From positions 434,001-498,000 of the forward strand of contig NZ_UIDD01000001.1 in NCBI RefSeq assembly GCF_900497695.1: a DNA stretch of 64,000 bases, given 5' to 3'. The translations under genes were made by a program, and so were the position numbers. Positions 54,064-61,138 of this stretch are shown here, one piece after another. How positions within the stretch are numbered: position 1 is the first letter of the stretch; each line of letters opens with the position of its first letter. The notes beneath the pieces were generated by a model. It was not told where the DNA came from and ran no database searches. It worked only from the letters and a program-made list of their open reading frames with translations. Source of the DNA: Pseudomonas wadenswilerensis (GTDB lineage Bacteria > Pseudomonadota > Gammaproteobacteria > Pseudomonadales > Pseudomonadaceae).

Positions 54064-54154
54064 TGGCTGCAAGGGTGACGAACACCACCATACCGAAGTA
54101 GATATGCAGCGCGTCTTTCGAAAGCCCGGTGGCCGAGACGATAGACGGGATTAT
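53840..54154 (-). pseudogene. 5'-truncated small membrane protein gene
   Basis: The minus frame ending at 53840 encodes a convincing membrane protein: GLSKDALHIYFGMVVFVTLA, LAWSCALALACVGEIVDGWD, then LHDVLNTLFWPSVLTLLGYL, three hydrophobic spans. No suitable start lies before the recognisable part; upstream of 54154 the frame runs through a REP element and the tRNA terminator. The only internal ATG (54091) would cut into the first span. The gene therefore seems to have lost its 5' end, possibly when the REP pair arrived. A VanZ-like relationship is possible but unproven. Confidence 0.5.
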
Positions 54155-54166
54155 CCAGCAAGGTAT

Positions 54167-54275
54167 GTGTGGGAGCGGGACTTGCCCGCGATCGAGCGCG
54201 CAGCGGTCGCAATTCAGACGCCACCTGAGGAGGCCGAATTCACCGGTCTCATCGCGGGGCAAGCCCGCTCCTACC
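54167..54275. repeat. Inverted pair of REP-type elements
   Basis: TGTGGGAGCGGGACTTGCCC at 54167-54186 (continuing GCGAT) and the oppositely oriented ATCGCGGGGCAAGCCCGCTC at 54251-54270 (continuing CTACC) are Pseudomonas REP-type palindromes 60 bases apart, a BIME-like arrangement. The second matches the arm found at 27.52 kb. Confidence 0.75.
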
Positions 54276-54296
54276 GAGGCGGTGTAGGCTGTGCAA

Positions 54297-54332
54297 ACAA
54301 AAAAGGCCCACCTTGCGGTGAGCCTCTTTTTT
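54297..54332 (-). terminator. Terminator of tRNA-Thr
   Basis: On the minus strand AGGCTCACCGCAAGGTGGGCCT folds into a stem and is followed by a run of seven T residues; A/T runs flank it on both sides. It starts about 9 bases beyond the tRNA 3' end. Confidence 0.85.
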
Positions 54333-54340
54333 ACTGCGTA

Positions 54341-54416
<76 letters not shown>

Positions 54417-54427
54417 ACAGGGGCGTC

Positions 54428-54455
54428 ATTATAGCGATCAGTTTGCGTCTGTAAA
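54428..54455 (-). promoter_or_regulatory. sigma70 promoter of tRNA-Thr
   Basis: On the minus strand TTTACA - 16 nt - TATAAT, a perfect -10 and near-consensus -35. The GC-rich discriminator GACGCCCC before the start is typical of stringently controlled stable RNA genes. Transcription would begin 4-8 bases before the tRNA. Confidence 0.82.
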
Positions 54456-54513
54456 CTACTTCTGCAACATTCCTCGCGATGCCCGGTTTCAGCGGCTATC
54501 GCGAGGTGTTTTG

Positions 54514-54780
54514 TTACCAGCCGCGGTGCATTGTGGTGGCGCTGGGTTCGGCTTTGGTGGGGTCGAATATCAGCGGTTTGTAGCGGCAATCGTGCTTTTT
54601 ACAGTGCTCTCGGCAGCCGTGCTTTTTCTTGCAGCTGTAGGCCGGGCCCGTGTAGCCCTTGTCGCCGTATATCTGCATCTGCGGGATTTCCCAGCCAGAC
54701 ATCGGGGCGTAGTCGCCGGTGGTGCAGCCGCTCAAGTAAAACGCGCACGCCAGCAGGAGGAAGGATCTGATAATAGCCAC
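54514..54780 (-). CDS. Small cysteine-rich lipoprotein
   Basis: 88 residues taking the GTG at 54780, which has a better-placed RBS than the TTG two codons upstream. Lipobox FYLSGC after a short hydrophobic signal. The mature part has WEIPQMQIYGDKG and then a Cys/His/Lys-rich stretch (SCKKKHGCREHCKKHDC) that could bind metal. It is a paralogue of the next gene upstream in the operon (shared CAFYLSGC and P-x-MQ-x-YG). Function unknown. Confidence 0.68.
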   Translation of the reverse strand: MAIIRSFLLLACAFYLSGCTTGDYAPMSGWEIPQMQIYGDKGYTGPAYSCKKKHGCREHCKKHDCRYKPLIFDPTKAEPSATTMHRGW

Positions 54781-54804
54781 AGGCAATTCCGTTTGGTCGA
54801 AGTG

Positions 54805-55011
54805 TCAGTGTTTGTGTGTGTCGAGGTAGCGCTGGATGGCGTGGTGGTCTCTGCTGAAGTCCGGCCCGGGGAAGCTCTGGGTGCCGTACATCTGCATGGG
54901 CGGCACTTGCCAGTCGGACCGGGGTGGCGGGACTTGCCAGTCGGACATGAAGGCGCAGCCGCTGAGGTAAAACGCGCACGCAAGCAGGGCGATGGATCTG
55001 ATGATATCCAC
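54805..55011 (-). CDS. Small lipoprotein, paralogue of the 54514-54780 product
   Basis: 68 residues from the GTG at 55011 (GGA 7 bases upstream; TTG two codons earlier also open). ACAFYLSGC is identical to the neighbour. The mature part has an internal repeat SDWQVPP-PR-SDWQVPP and PPMQMYGTQSFPGPDF, but lacks the Cys-rich tail. The DNA before each gene is also similar (CAATTCCGTTT), indicating a tandem duplication that included the spacer. Confidence 0.66.
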   Translation of the reverse strand: MDIIRSIALLACAFYLSGCAFMSDWQVPPPRSDWQVPPMQMYGTQSFPGPDFSRDHHAIQRYLDTHKH

Positions 55012-55035
55012 AGTCAATTCCGTTTATTCGAGGCG

Positions 55036-55416
55036 TCAGTCTTTGTTGAGGATGCGGTGGATGGTGCCGCCACAGGACTGGTAGCAGCTGTCGTAGTCGC
55101 TGCCGCACGAGTAGCTAGAGCCGCTGTTGAACGGGTAGCTGGGGTAGTAGCAGCTTTTGCGCGCTTCCTTTTTGCTCTTGCCGGCCTGGCAAAGCTGGTA
55201 GCTTCTGTAGTTGGCCTGGTACAGGGCCTGATCGCTGTTTTCCTGCAGGCGCGCCATCTGTTTGCAGTGGTTGCGCTCCATCGAGCAGGAGTTGATGCAG
55301 TTCATGCCCGCCATGCTTGGCGGTGGGGAGTATCTATAGGTGTAGCTGGGGCCGCAGCCGCCGAGCAGGCCGACGGCCAGCACTAGCGCAGCGCGCCATT
55401 TGAGTGAATTGCTCAC
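55036..55416 (-). CDS. Cysteine-rich lipoprotein (126 aa)
   Basis: GTG start; AAGGA lies 11 bases upstream. The signal ends at lipobox GLLGGC. The mature part carries nine further cysteines in pairs (CINSCSMERNHC, CQAGKSKKEARKSC, CGSDYDSCYQSC), suggesting disulfides or metal binding in the envelope. I do not recognise the family. It lies 18 bases after the XRE gene and 24 bases before the next lipoprotein, so probably all belong to one operon. Confidence 0.68.
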   Translation of the reverse strand: MSNSLKWRAALVLAVGLLGGCGPSYTYRYSPPPSMAGMNCINSCSMERNHCKQMARLQENSDQALYQANYRSYQLCQAGKSKKEARKSCYYPSYPFNSGSSYSCGSDYDSCYQSCGGTIHRILNKD

Positions 55417-55434
55417 GAGTTGCCAGTTCCTTGT

Positions 55435-55641
55435 TCATTCCTCGCTGAACTCCAGCAGGTCACCTGGCTGGCAGTTCAACGCGCGACAGAGCTTCTCGAG
55501 GGTTTCCATCTTGAAACCCTTGATCTTGCCGTTTTTCAGCAACGACAGGTTCGCCTCCGTAATACCGATAATCTCGGCCAGATCCTTGGAGCGGATCTTG
55601 TTCTTGGCCATGACTACATCGAGTCGAATAATTATCGGCAT
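55435..55641 (-). CDS. XRE/Cro-type HTH regulator (YozG-like)
   Basis: 68 residues, a single HTH domain: MAKNKIRSKDLAEIIGITEA, then LSLLKNGKIKGFKMETLEKL, ending QPGDLLEF. This is the small YozG-like regulator typically encoded next to a DUF2975 membrane protein, as here (9-base gap). Likely binds DNA as a dimer; the palindrome at 56283-56303 upstream of the operon is the obvious candidate target. Confidence 0.88.
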   Translation of the reverse strand: MPIIIRLDVVMAKNKIRSKDLAEIIGITEANLSLLKNGKIKGFKMETLEKLCRALNCQPGDLLEFSEE

Positions 55642-55650
55642 AGGGGCAAG

Positions 55651-56229
55651 CTAGACATAACAGTTGTGTTCATCGCTGATGGTTTTGGCGTCACGCATGA
55701 GGAGTGAGAAGGCGCACAGGAAGATGCCTTTCATGATCTCGTAAACCGCCTGGGATGATACACCGATCGATACGCTGAAGCTTCTCTCGCCTTTGGGCAG
55801 GTCGATGGAGAACGCCAGGCCCTGCAAGGTGCCGATCATCGGCCAGACCATCGGCAAGCCGATGCACAGCAAGCCCACCCACCAGAGCATCTTGATGTTT
55901 TGCGTCGTCCAGGTTTCGCCCCGCGACAGGCGCAGGAAGAACAAGCCGGTCAGGTACAAGGCAAAAGCCGAGAGGCTGGCGGGGATCAGTTCCAGGCCGA
56001 TCACCAGGCCCAGGGCCAGGTGCGAAGGCTGGTAGTCCGGGGCCAGCAGCAGCGGCATGTTTTCACCAAAGCTTTGCAGGTAGGCGCCTTGCACCTGGGC
56101 TTTTTCGAACACCCACAATAGTACGTTGCCGCCGAACTCGACGATCCCTGTACCCCAGGCGAGTACCGCGGCGAATGCACCGATCACTCGCAGACGCGAT
56201 CTCGCGTAAGCCACTGTCTTACTGTTCAT
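55651..56229 (-). CDS. DUF2975 membrane protein
   Basis: 192 residues from the ATG at 56229 with GGAGGG RBS. Four hydrophobic spans (about 10-35, 70-95, 115-140, 160-178) and the family-like motif LSRGETWTTQNIKMLWWVG between spans 2 and 3. DUF2975 proteins pair with YozG-type regulators; the pair is thought to be a membrane-linked regulatory unit, but the signal is not known. First gene of a five-gene minus-strand operon. Confidence 0.85.
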   Translation of the reverse strand: MNSKTVAYARSRLRVIGAFAAVLAWGTGIVEFGGNVLLWVFEKAQVQGAYLQSFGENMPLLLAPDYQPSHLALGLVIGLELIPASLSAFALYLTGLFFLRLSRGETWTTQNIKMLWWVGLLCIGLPMVWPMIGTLQGLAFSIDLPKGERSFSVSIGVSSQAVYEIMKGIFLCAFSLLMRDAKTISDEHNCYV

Positions 56230-56282
56230 GGTTTCCCTCCGTGCTAGTTGAGCGGGGTGCATTATTTGTGAAAAATTATCGT

Positions 56283-56303
56283 ATTACAATAATTAATTGT
56301 AAT
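56283..56303. promoter_or_regulatory. Perfect palindrome, candidate operator for the XRE/DUF2975 operon
   Basis: ATTACAAT-AATTA-ATTGTAAT: 8-bp perfect arms with a 5-bp centre, 54 bases upstream of the DUF2975 start, in an otherwise AT-rich promoter. Symmetry and position suit a dimeric HTH protein such as the YozG-like product of the operon. Confidence 0.6.
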
Positions 56304-56369
56304 TTTGGTAGGGGTGCGGCGTTTTGACACGAGGGCAGGAGAGGGGTGTCAGAGGCTGCGCGGTGGCTG

Positions 56370-56414
56370 AATCGCTGGCAAGCCAGCTCCCACAGAGCCG
56401 GCCTTGCCGGCGAT
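56370..56414. repeat. REP-like palindromic repeat (variant)
   Basis: AATCGCTGGCAAGCCAGCTC followed by CCACAGA and GCCGGC-CTT-GCCGGC, then GAT. It has the layout of Pseudomonas REP elements (ATCG-stem-CTCCCACA) in a sequence class different from that at 27.5 and 54.2 kb. Confidence 0.65.
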
Positions 56415-56745
56415 GGGGTGCGCAGCAGCCCCAAAATGGCCGGGTAATATAATTTACGAACCTTTCTGTAACCTTTAAGGGCTTTCACCTAAATACGGAC
56501 TGAAAGACGCGAAAATTAATTAGTCATTTTCTATCGATTTGACTTTAACGATGCCTTGAGCTAATTTGTTGTTCATTATGTTGAACACTAAAGCGTTTCC
56601 GCTCCTCACCTCCCGCCTGGTTTCCCGTGAACGTCACTGGACCGGCGACCTCTAGCGCCTCCCCCGACAAACAGCCTCGTTTCTCTTTTTGTCTGCAGCC
56701 GTCAGCGCGATTTCGCTCGGCTTGTGTCGCCCGTGGGAGGGCATC

Positions 56746-57105
56746 ATGCGTTCCTGGATCTATCTGTTTATCGCCATCACCGCTGAGGTGATCGGTACCG
56801 CGTCGATGAAATTCGCCGCCAGTCATTTCCCGATTCTTGGTCACGGGTTGATGTACCTGATGATCGGCCTGTCGTACTTCTTCCTGGCACTGGCGGTAAA
56901 ACGCGTGCCGGTGGGCGTGGCCTACGCCCTGTGGGAAGGCATCGGTATCGTGCTGATTACCCTGATCAGCGTCACCTGGCTGGGCGAGAGCCTGGGCCTG
57001 CTCAAGGCCGCCGGCCTGGGTGTGATGATCGCCGGTATCCTGCTGATCAAGTCGGGTACCCGCGCCGCACCTGCCCCGCGCAACATGGAGGCCCTGCCAT
57101 GCTGA
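56746..57105 (+). CDS. mdtJ: SMR-family efflux subunit MdtJ
   Basis: 119 residues from the ATG with GGGAGG 5 bases upstream; the longer frame to 56689 is upstream leader. Four transmembrane helices; SMR signatures [12 protein letters not shown] with the essential Glu in helix 1 and [16 protein letters not shown]. Partner of MdtI in a heterodimeric small multidrug-resistance transporter, in E. coli a spermidine exporter. It overlaps mdtI by 7 bases. Confidence 0.9.
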   Translation: MRSWIYLFIAITAEVIGTASMKFAASHFPILGHGLMYLMIGLSYFFLALAVKRVPVGVAYALWEGIGIVLITLISVTWLGESLGLLKAAGLGVMIAGILLIKSGTRAAPAPRNMEALPC

Positions 57106-57428
57106 GCATGAACTGGATTCCCTTCGCCTGGCTGGGCCTGGCGATCGTGCTGGAAGTGATCGCCAACCTGCTGCTCAAGTATTCCGACGGTTTCAAAAAG
57201 CGCGGCCTGGGCATTGCCTCGATTCTCTGTGTGCTGGCCGCCTTTACCGCACTGGCTCAGGCTGTGCGAGATATCGAACTGTCGCTGGCTTATGCCATCT
57301 GGGGTGGCTTCGGCATCCTCGCCACCGTGGCCATGGGCTGGGCGTTGTTTGGTCAACGCCTGGTGGGCCGTGGCTGGTTGGGGCTGGCGCTGTTGCTGGT
57401 GGGCATGAGCCTGTTGAAACTGGCCTGA
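57099..57428 (+). CDS. mdtI: SMR-family efflux subunit MdtI
   Basis: 109 residues. Four helices with [18 protein letters not shown] (Glu in helix 1) and [21 protein letters not shown] lies 7 bases before the ATG, inside mdtJ. The paired, unequal SMR genes indicate an obligate heterodimer. Spermidine or polyamine export would connect loosely with aguBA at the left end, but this is only inference. The following 230 bases to the convergent gene hold no supported gene. Confidence 0.9.
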   Translation: MLSMNWIPFAWLGLAIVLEVIANLLLKYSDGFKKRGLGIASILCVLAAFTALAQAVRDIELSLAYAIWGGFGILATVAMGWALFGQRLVGRGWLGLALLLVGMSLLKLA

Positions 57429-57658
57429 TTCAGCCTGCTTAGCGCTATTCGCGCGAAGGCTTATGCACAAGCCGCATGCCAAGCAGGTGCGCATTGCATC
57501 GGACCAACGCCCGCCGTTGGTCTTTGCGCAAATGGCTGTTTTTGCTGGCGATTAATCGGTGAACAAAAAATGACCAGCCAGTGAAAGCGCTTGGATCCAC
57601 GAATTTGCAGGGGTTCGACGCAAGGTTGCGCACAGACTTATCCACAGGCTGAGCACCT

Positions 57659-58879
57659 TTACTGACGTTCGGCCAACAGCATCAGGTTGCGTGGCGTGAG
57701 AGGCTGTTCACAAAACACCCCGAGCTGTACCTGATAGGACTGTTCCTGCAGGAACAGTGCGCGATCCAGCACCAGCCACAATTCCAGCGGGCGGCGGAAC
57801 AGATTGCGCAGCAATTCCAGGTTGCGCACCTGGGCCAGGCGCTGCCAGCCGGCGGCTTCCAGCGCGGGCCAATCGGGCTCGGCACCTGCCTGCAACTCTT
57901 TGAGTTCAGCAAGGCCCCGGCAGTAGTCGGCGAACGGCTTGTGCAGCCAACTGACCGGTAGCGAAGGCGTTGGCAGGTACTCATCCACCCCACGCACCTG
58001 ACGTTGCCACAGATCGAAACCCAGGCGCCTGGCCATGGATTGGTCACGCTGGCGGCGCACGCGCGCACCAGCGGTAACCGTTTCGCTCAGCGGCAAGCCA
58101 AGATCTTCGATCGACAACTGCAAGCCAGAAGCCTTGGCGGCTGTGGATAACGGCTGGTACTGCGGCGCCTGGATGCGGTTGTAGCAGCACGGTGCGATGG
58201 CCAGTTGGCGGCAGCCCTGCTGGCTGGCCAGTTGCATCAGGCGTACATGCAGGTCGCCACAGGCGTGCAGGGCGACTGCCGTGTGCTCGGCATTCAGTTG
58301 CAAGGCGGCGTCATTGGCCAGTACATCCTGCAGGCGGTGTTCGGCGGGCAGCTGATGATGCTGGCTGAGGGCGATACCGGCTTCGACCAGCGCCGGGTCG
58401 AATTCCAGGCAGGTCAGTTGCTGGCTGTGCGGCTGCAACAAGCGCCGGCCCAGATGGCCCTTGCCTGCGCACCAGTCCAGCCAGTGTCGCGGGTTGTGGA
58501 TAAAGCCCAGATGGCTGGCGAAGGCTTCGATCTGCTGCCATTTGCGCCCCGGCACATCGACATTCAGGCGAGGGCCTGCCGCGGGCAGATCAACGCTGGA
58601 TAACTCACCGATGGCAGACAGCTCTGCCGCCCGGCGCGCCAGTTGTGGAAAAGGGGCGGGGGCGTCTAGCTGCTCGGGGTGATTGTGCGCCGCCTCAGCC
58701 TCGCTCAACGAACGCTCGCGCAACCAGTGGGCAAGGGCGGGGTGCTCGGCTTCCCACGGCAGTTCCAGCTGGGTGAATGGCCGTGGCCGCCAGAGTGCCT
58801 GGTGCTCGCGTAGAAAACCATCCAGCGCCTGGAAGCGGCTGAGCAGTTGGTCACCGGAAAGAGGAAAGGCAGTGGTCAT
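57659..58879 (-). CDS. SAM-dependent methyltransferase (METTL25/RRNAD-like)
   Basis: 406 residues, cytoplasmic. A SAM-binding motif DWCAGKGHLGRRLL near residue 138, then LTCLEFDPALVEAG and the motif VALHACGDLHVRLM. APCCYNRI follows, in the position of the catalytic or substrate motif in this group, and a long C-terminal extension. Similar Pseudomonas proteins are annotated only as methyltransferases; the substrate is unknown. It starts 14 bases after the terminator of the ABC transporter operon. Confidence 0.82.
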   Translation of the reverse strand: MTTAFPLSGDQLLSRFQALDGFLREHQALWRPRPFTQLELPWEAEHPALAHWLRERSLSEAEAAHNHPEQLDAPAPFPQLARRAAELSAIGELSSVDLPAAGPRLNVDVPGRKWQQIEAFASHLGFIHNPRHWLDWCAGKGHLGRRLLQPHSQQLTCLEFDPALVEAGIALSQHHQLPAEHRLQDVLANDAALQLNAEHTAVALHACGDLHVRLMQLASQQGCRQLAIAPCCYNRIQAPQYQPLSTAAKASGLQLSIEDLGLPLSETVTAGARVRRQRDQSMARRLGFDLWQRQVRGVDEYLPTPSLPVSWLHKPFADYCRGLAELKELQAGAEPDWPALEAAGWQRLAQVRNLELLRNLFRRPLELWLVLDRALFLQEQSYQVQLGVFCEQPLTPRNLMLLAERQ

Positions 58880-58892
58880 GAGCGGATACGAA

Positions 58893-58916
58893 AACGGGGC
58901 TGAGATCAGCCCCGTT
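58893..58916 (-). terminator. Terminator of the hisPJQM-type operon
   Basis: AACGGGGCTGA-GA-TCAGCCCCGTT, a perfect 11-bp stem; on the minus strand it is followed by TTTTC. It starts 8 bases after the permease stop. Confidence 0.82.
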
Positions 58917-58924
58917 ATACAGGT

Positions 58925-59614
58925 TTATCGACCCTGGCAGGCGTCGACGCGCAGCCAGCGTTCCAGCTGCTTGAAGGCTTGCACCAGCAGGAAGGAAATC
59001 AGCAGGTAGAACAGGCCCGCAGCGAAGAAGATCTCTACCGGCAGGTAGGTGCGGGCGATGATGGTCCGCGCCATGCCGGTCAGCTCCAGCAGGGTGACGG
59101 TACTGGCCAGGGCGCTGGCCTTGAGCATCAGGATCACTTCGTTGCTGTAGGCCGGCAGGCCGATGCGCGCTGCGCGTGGCAGCATGATGTAGATCATCGC
59201 CTTGGCCCGGGACATGCCCAGGGCCCGCGCCGCTTCAATTTCGCCACGGGGGATGGCCTGCAGCGCGCCACGCAGGATTTCTGCGATGTAGGCGGCAGTG
59301 TGCAAGGTCATGGTCAGCACCGTGCACCAGAACGGATCGCGCAGGTACGGCCACAAGGCGCTGTTACGCACGGCATCGAACTGGGCCAGCCCGTAGTACA
59401 CCAGGAACAGCTGAACCAGCAGCGGTGTGCCACGGAAGAAGAAAATGTAACCGTACGGCAGGGCGCGCACGTACCAGTGCCGCGAGGAGCGGGCGATGCC
59501 CAGTGGAATGGCAAGGATCAGGCCGGCAATGACCGCGATGGCTACCAGCTCCAGCGTCAGCGTGGCACCTTGGGCCAAGCGTGGCAGCCACTTGATGATG
59601 ACTTCCCAGTTCAT
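58925..59614 (-). CDS. hisM: Basic amino acid ABC transporter permease HisM-like
   Basis: 229 residues from the ATG at 59614, overlapping the partner permease by 4 bases; the longer frame is a shadow. Five or six helices. The EAA loop (EIEAARALGMSRAKAMIYIMLP) contacts the ATPase. Matches HisM/ArtM of the polar amino acid family; the likely substrates are histidine, arginine, lysine or ornithine. Confidence 0.9.
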   Translation of the reverse strand: MNWEVIIKWLPRLAQGATLTLELVAIAVIAGLILAIPLGIARSSRHWYVRALPYGYIFFFRGTPLLVQLFLVYYGLAQFDAVRNSALWPYLRDPFWCTVLTMTLHTAAYIAEILRGALQAIPRGEIEAARALGMSRAKAMIYIMLPRAARIGLPAYSNEVILMLKASALASTVTLLELTGMARTIIARTYLPVEIFFAAGLFYLLISFLLVQAFKQLERWLRVDACQGR

Positions 59615-60306
59615 TGATTGGCCCTCACGAAGCCGCGAGCGGCGCGTTTTTCCATGAAGTGCATGCCGGTCATGGCAAGGACGGTCAGGCCCAGGTAGAT
59701 GATGGCGGCGACCATGTAGAAGGTGAAGGGCTGCTTGCTCACGGTCACGGCGATTTGCGAGTGACGCATGATTTCTTCCAGGCCGATCACCGAGACCAGC
59801 GCGGTATCTTTCATCAGGATCATGAACAGGTTGCCCAGCCCCGGCAGCGCGATCCGCCACATTTGCGGCAGGATTAGCTTGGAGAAGATCCGCCCTTTGG
59901 ACAGGCCGAGGGCCAGGCCGGCTTCACGGTGACCCTTGGGAATGGCCAGGATCGCACCACGGAACACTTCCGTGGCATAGGCGCCGAAGCACAGGCCCAG
60001 GGCAATGACACCTGCGGCGAAGGCATTGAGCTCCAGGCCAGGAATATTCAGAAGTTCGCCAAGCCGGTTCATCAGGCTGACGGTGCCGAAGTAAATCAAC
60101 AACACCCAGAGCAGTTCGGGCACGCCGCGAACCAGCGTGGAGTAGAAGCCACCCAGCCATTGCAGGGGTTTGTACGGCGAGGTCTTGGCCAGGGCACCAA
60201 GCAGTCCCAGTACCAGCCCCAGAAACAGGGCCGACAACGCGAGTTTGACGGTCATCAGCGTCCCGGCCAACAAGGCCGGACCGAATCCGTAGAGATCAAT
60301 ATTCAT
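59611..60306 (-). CDS. hisQ: Basic amino acid ABC transporter permease HisQ-like
   Basis: 231 residues, inner membrane. FYSTLVRGVPELLWVLLIYFG is typical of HisQ/ArtQ, and the EAA loop HREAGLALGLSKGRIFSKLI is intact. ATG start at 60306. Together with HisM it forms the translocation channel. A hairpin separates it from the binding-protein gene. Confidence 0.9.
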   Translation of the reverse strand: MNIDLYGFGPALLAGTLMTVKLALSALFLGLVLGLLGALAKTSPYKPLQWLGGFYSTLVRGVPELLWVLLIYFGTVSLMNRLGELLNIPGLELNAFAAGVIALGLCFGAYATEVFRGAILAIPKGHREAGLALGLSKGRIFSKLILPQMWRIALPGLGNLFMILMKDTALVSVIGLEEIMRHSQIAVTVSKQPFTFYMVAAIIYLGLTVLAMTGMHFMEKRAARGFVRANQ

Positions 60307-60324
60307 GGGCAGGTTTGTTCAAGG

Positions 60325-60355
60325 GACCGGCATCGCCTCCAGGGCAATGCCGGTC
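60325..60355 (-). other. Intercistronic hairpin between binding protein and permease genes
   Basis: GACCGGCAT (60325-60333) / ATGCCGGTC (60347-60355), a 9-bp perfect stem just after the binding-protein stop. Such hairpins commonly protect the binding-protein mRNA and give it a higher level than the permeases. Confidence 0.6.
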
Positions 60356-60363
60356 GGGGCGAA

Positions 60364-61125
60364 TCAATAGATGCTGAACGGGAAGTATTTGTTGTTGATC
60401 TTCTCGTAGGTGCCGTCGGCAACAATTTCCTTCAGAGCGGCGTTCAGCTTGTTGCGCAGTTCATTGTCACCTTTGCGCACGGCGATACCGACCTTGTCGC
60501 TTTCGTTCACCGGCTCGCCTTTGAACTCGTAGTTTTTACCGGCGTCGGACTTGAGCCAGTCGTAGTTGGCGTATTTGTCAGCCAGCAGGGCATCGACGCG
60601 GCCAGAAGTCAGGTCCAGGTAGGCGTTTTCCTGGGTGTCGTACAGGCTGACTTTGAACTTGCCGTCCATGCCGCCGTGATCGTCCAGCCAGATGGCGGCC
60701 TGGGTTGCGCGCTGGGTGCCCAGTGTCTTGCCTGCGAGCGAAGCATCATCGGTCTTGAAGTCGACGTTCTTCGGGGCAATGAACTGCTGCTTGTTCGAGT
60801 AGTACGGGTCGGTGAAGTCCACGGCCTGCTTGCGCTCGTCGGTAATCGACAGGGACGAGACGATGAAGTCGGACTTCTTCGCGTTCAGGGCTGGAATGAT
60901 ACCGTCCCAGTCGGAGACCACGACTTCACACTCGACCTTCATCTTGGCGCACAGGGCGTCGCCGATGTCTTTGTCGAAGCCGACCACCTGGCCGCTGGCA
61001 TCCTTGTTGTTGAACGGCGGGTAGGCCGCCTCGATGCCCATTTTCAGTTTCTCGGCAGCCATGGCATTGGCCGAGAACACCAGCGTGGCGGCAGCGGCCA
61101 GGAGGAATTTCTTATAGGTCTGCAT
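60364..61125 (-). CDS. hisJ: Basic amino acid ABC transporter substrate-binding protein
   Basis: 253 residues from the ATG at 61125 (GGAG-poor but close RBS; the longer frame lies in the ATPase gene). Signal peptide cleaved after ANAMA. SBP family 3: KLKMGIEAAYPPFNNKDASG, then GFDKDIGDALCAKMKVECEV and ALNAKKSDFIVSSLSIT. The acidic-aromatic pocket resembles HisJ/ArgT/AotJ for cationic amino acids. Periplasmic. Confidence 0.9.
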   Translation of the reverse strand: MQTYKKFLLAAAATLVFSANAMAAEKLKMGIEAAYPPFNNKDASGQVVGFDKDIGDALCAKMKVECEVVVSDWDGIIPALNAKKSDFIVSSLSITDERKQAVDFTDPYYSNKQQFIAPKNVDFKTDDASLAGKTLGTQRATQAAIWLDDHGGMDGKFKVSLYDTQENAYLDLTSGRVDALLADKYANYDWLKSDAGKNYEFKGEPVNESDKVGIAVRKGDNELRNKLNAALKEIVADGTYEKINNKYFPFSIY

Positions 61126-61138
61126 GCGTGTTGCTCCG

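Larger units (their letters stand above)
56230..56745. promoter_or_regulatory. Divergent intergenic region between DUF2975 operon and mdtJI
   Basis: 516 bases without a supported gene. From left: an AT-rich palindrome (56283-56303, listed separately), a REP-like block (56370-56414), an AT-rich stretch with GTTCA/TGAAC arms at 56571-56586, and a long mdtJ leader (about 56590-56745). The leader has GACAAA/TTTGTC pairing near 56667-56694 and an AGCG-CGATTT-CGCT hairpin near 56704-56717, followed by GGGAGG as the mdtJ RBS. Confidence 0.5.

Noticed and set aside
54511-55386. Plus-strand ORF of 291 codons
   Set aside because: Antisense to three small lipoprotein genes that show lipoboxes and RBSs; the plus frame is Val/Ala-rich with no motif.
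56590-56745. Guanidine riboswitch upstream of the SMR genes
   Set aside because: I looked for the paired ACGR-loop hairpins of guanidine-II and the guanidine-I and -III cores and did not find them, so no riboswitch class is claimed.
57445-57645. Minus-strand ORF of 66 codons between mdtI and the methyltransferase gene
   Set aside because: No RBS, atypical composition, and located in a convergent gap; not supported.
57638-57646. TTATCCACA, a perfect DnaA-box match
   Set aside because: A single copy in a convergent intergenic gap, without further boxes, AT-rich unwinding element or dnaA/dnaN nearby; not an origin.
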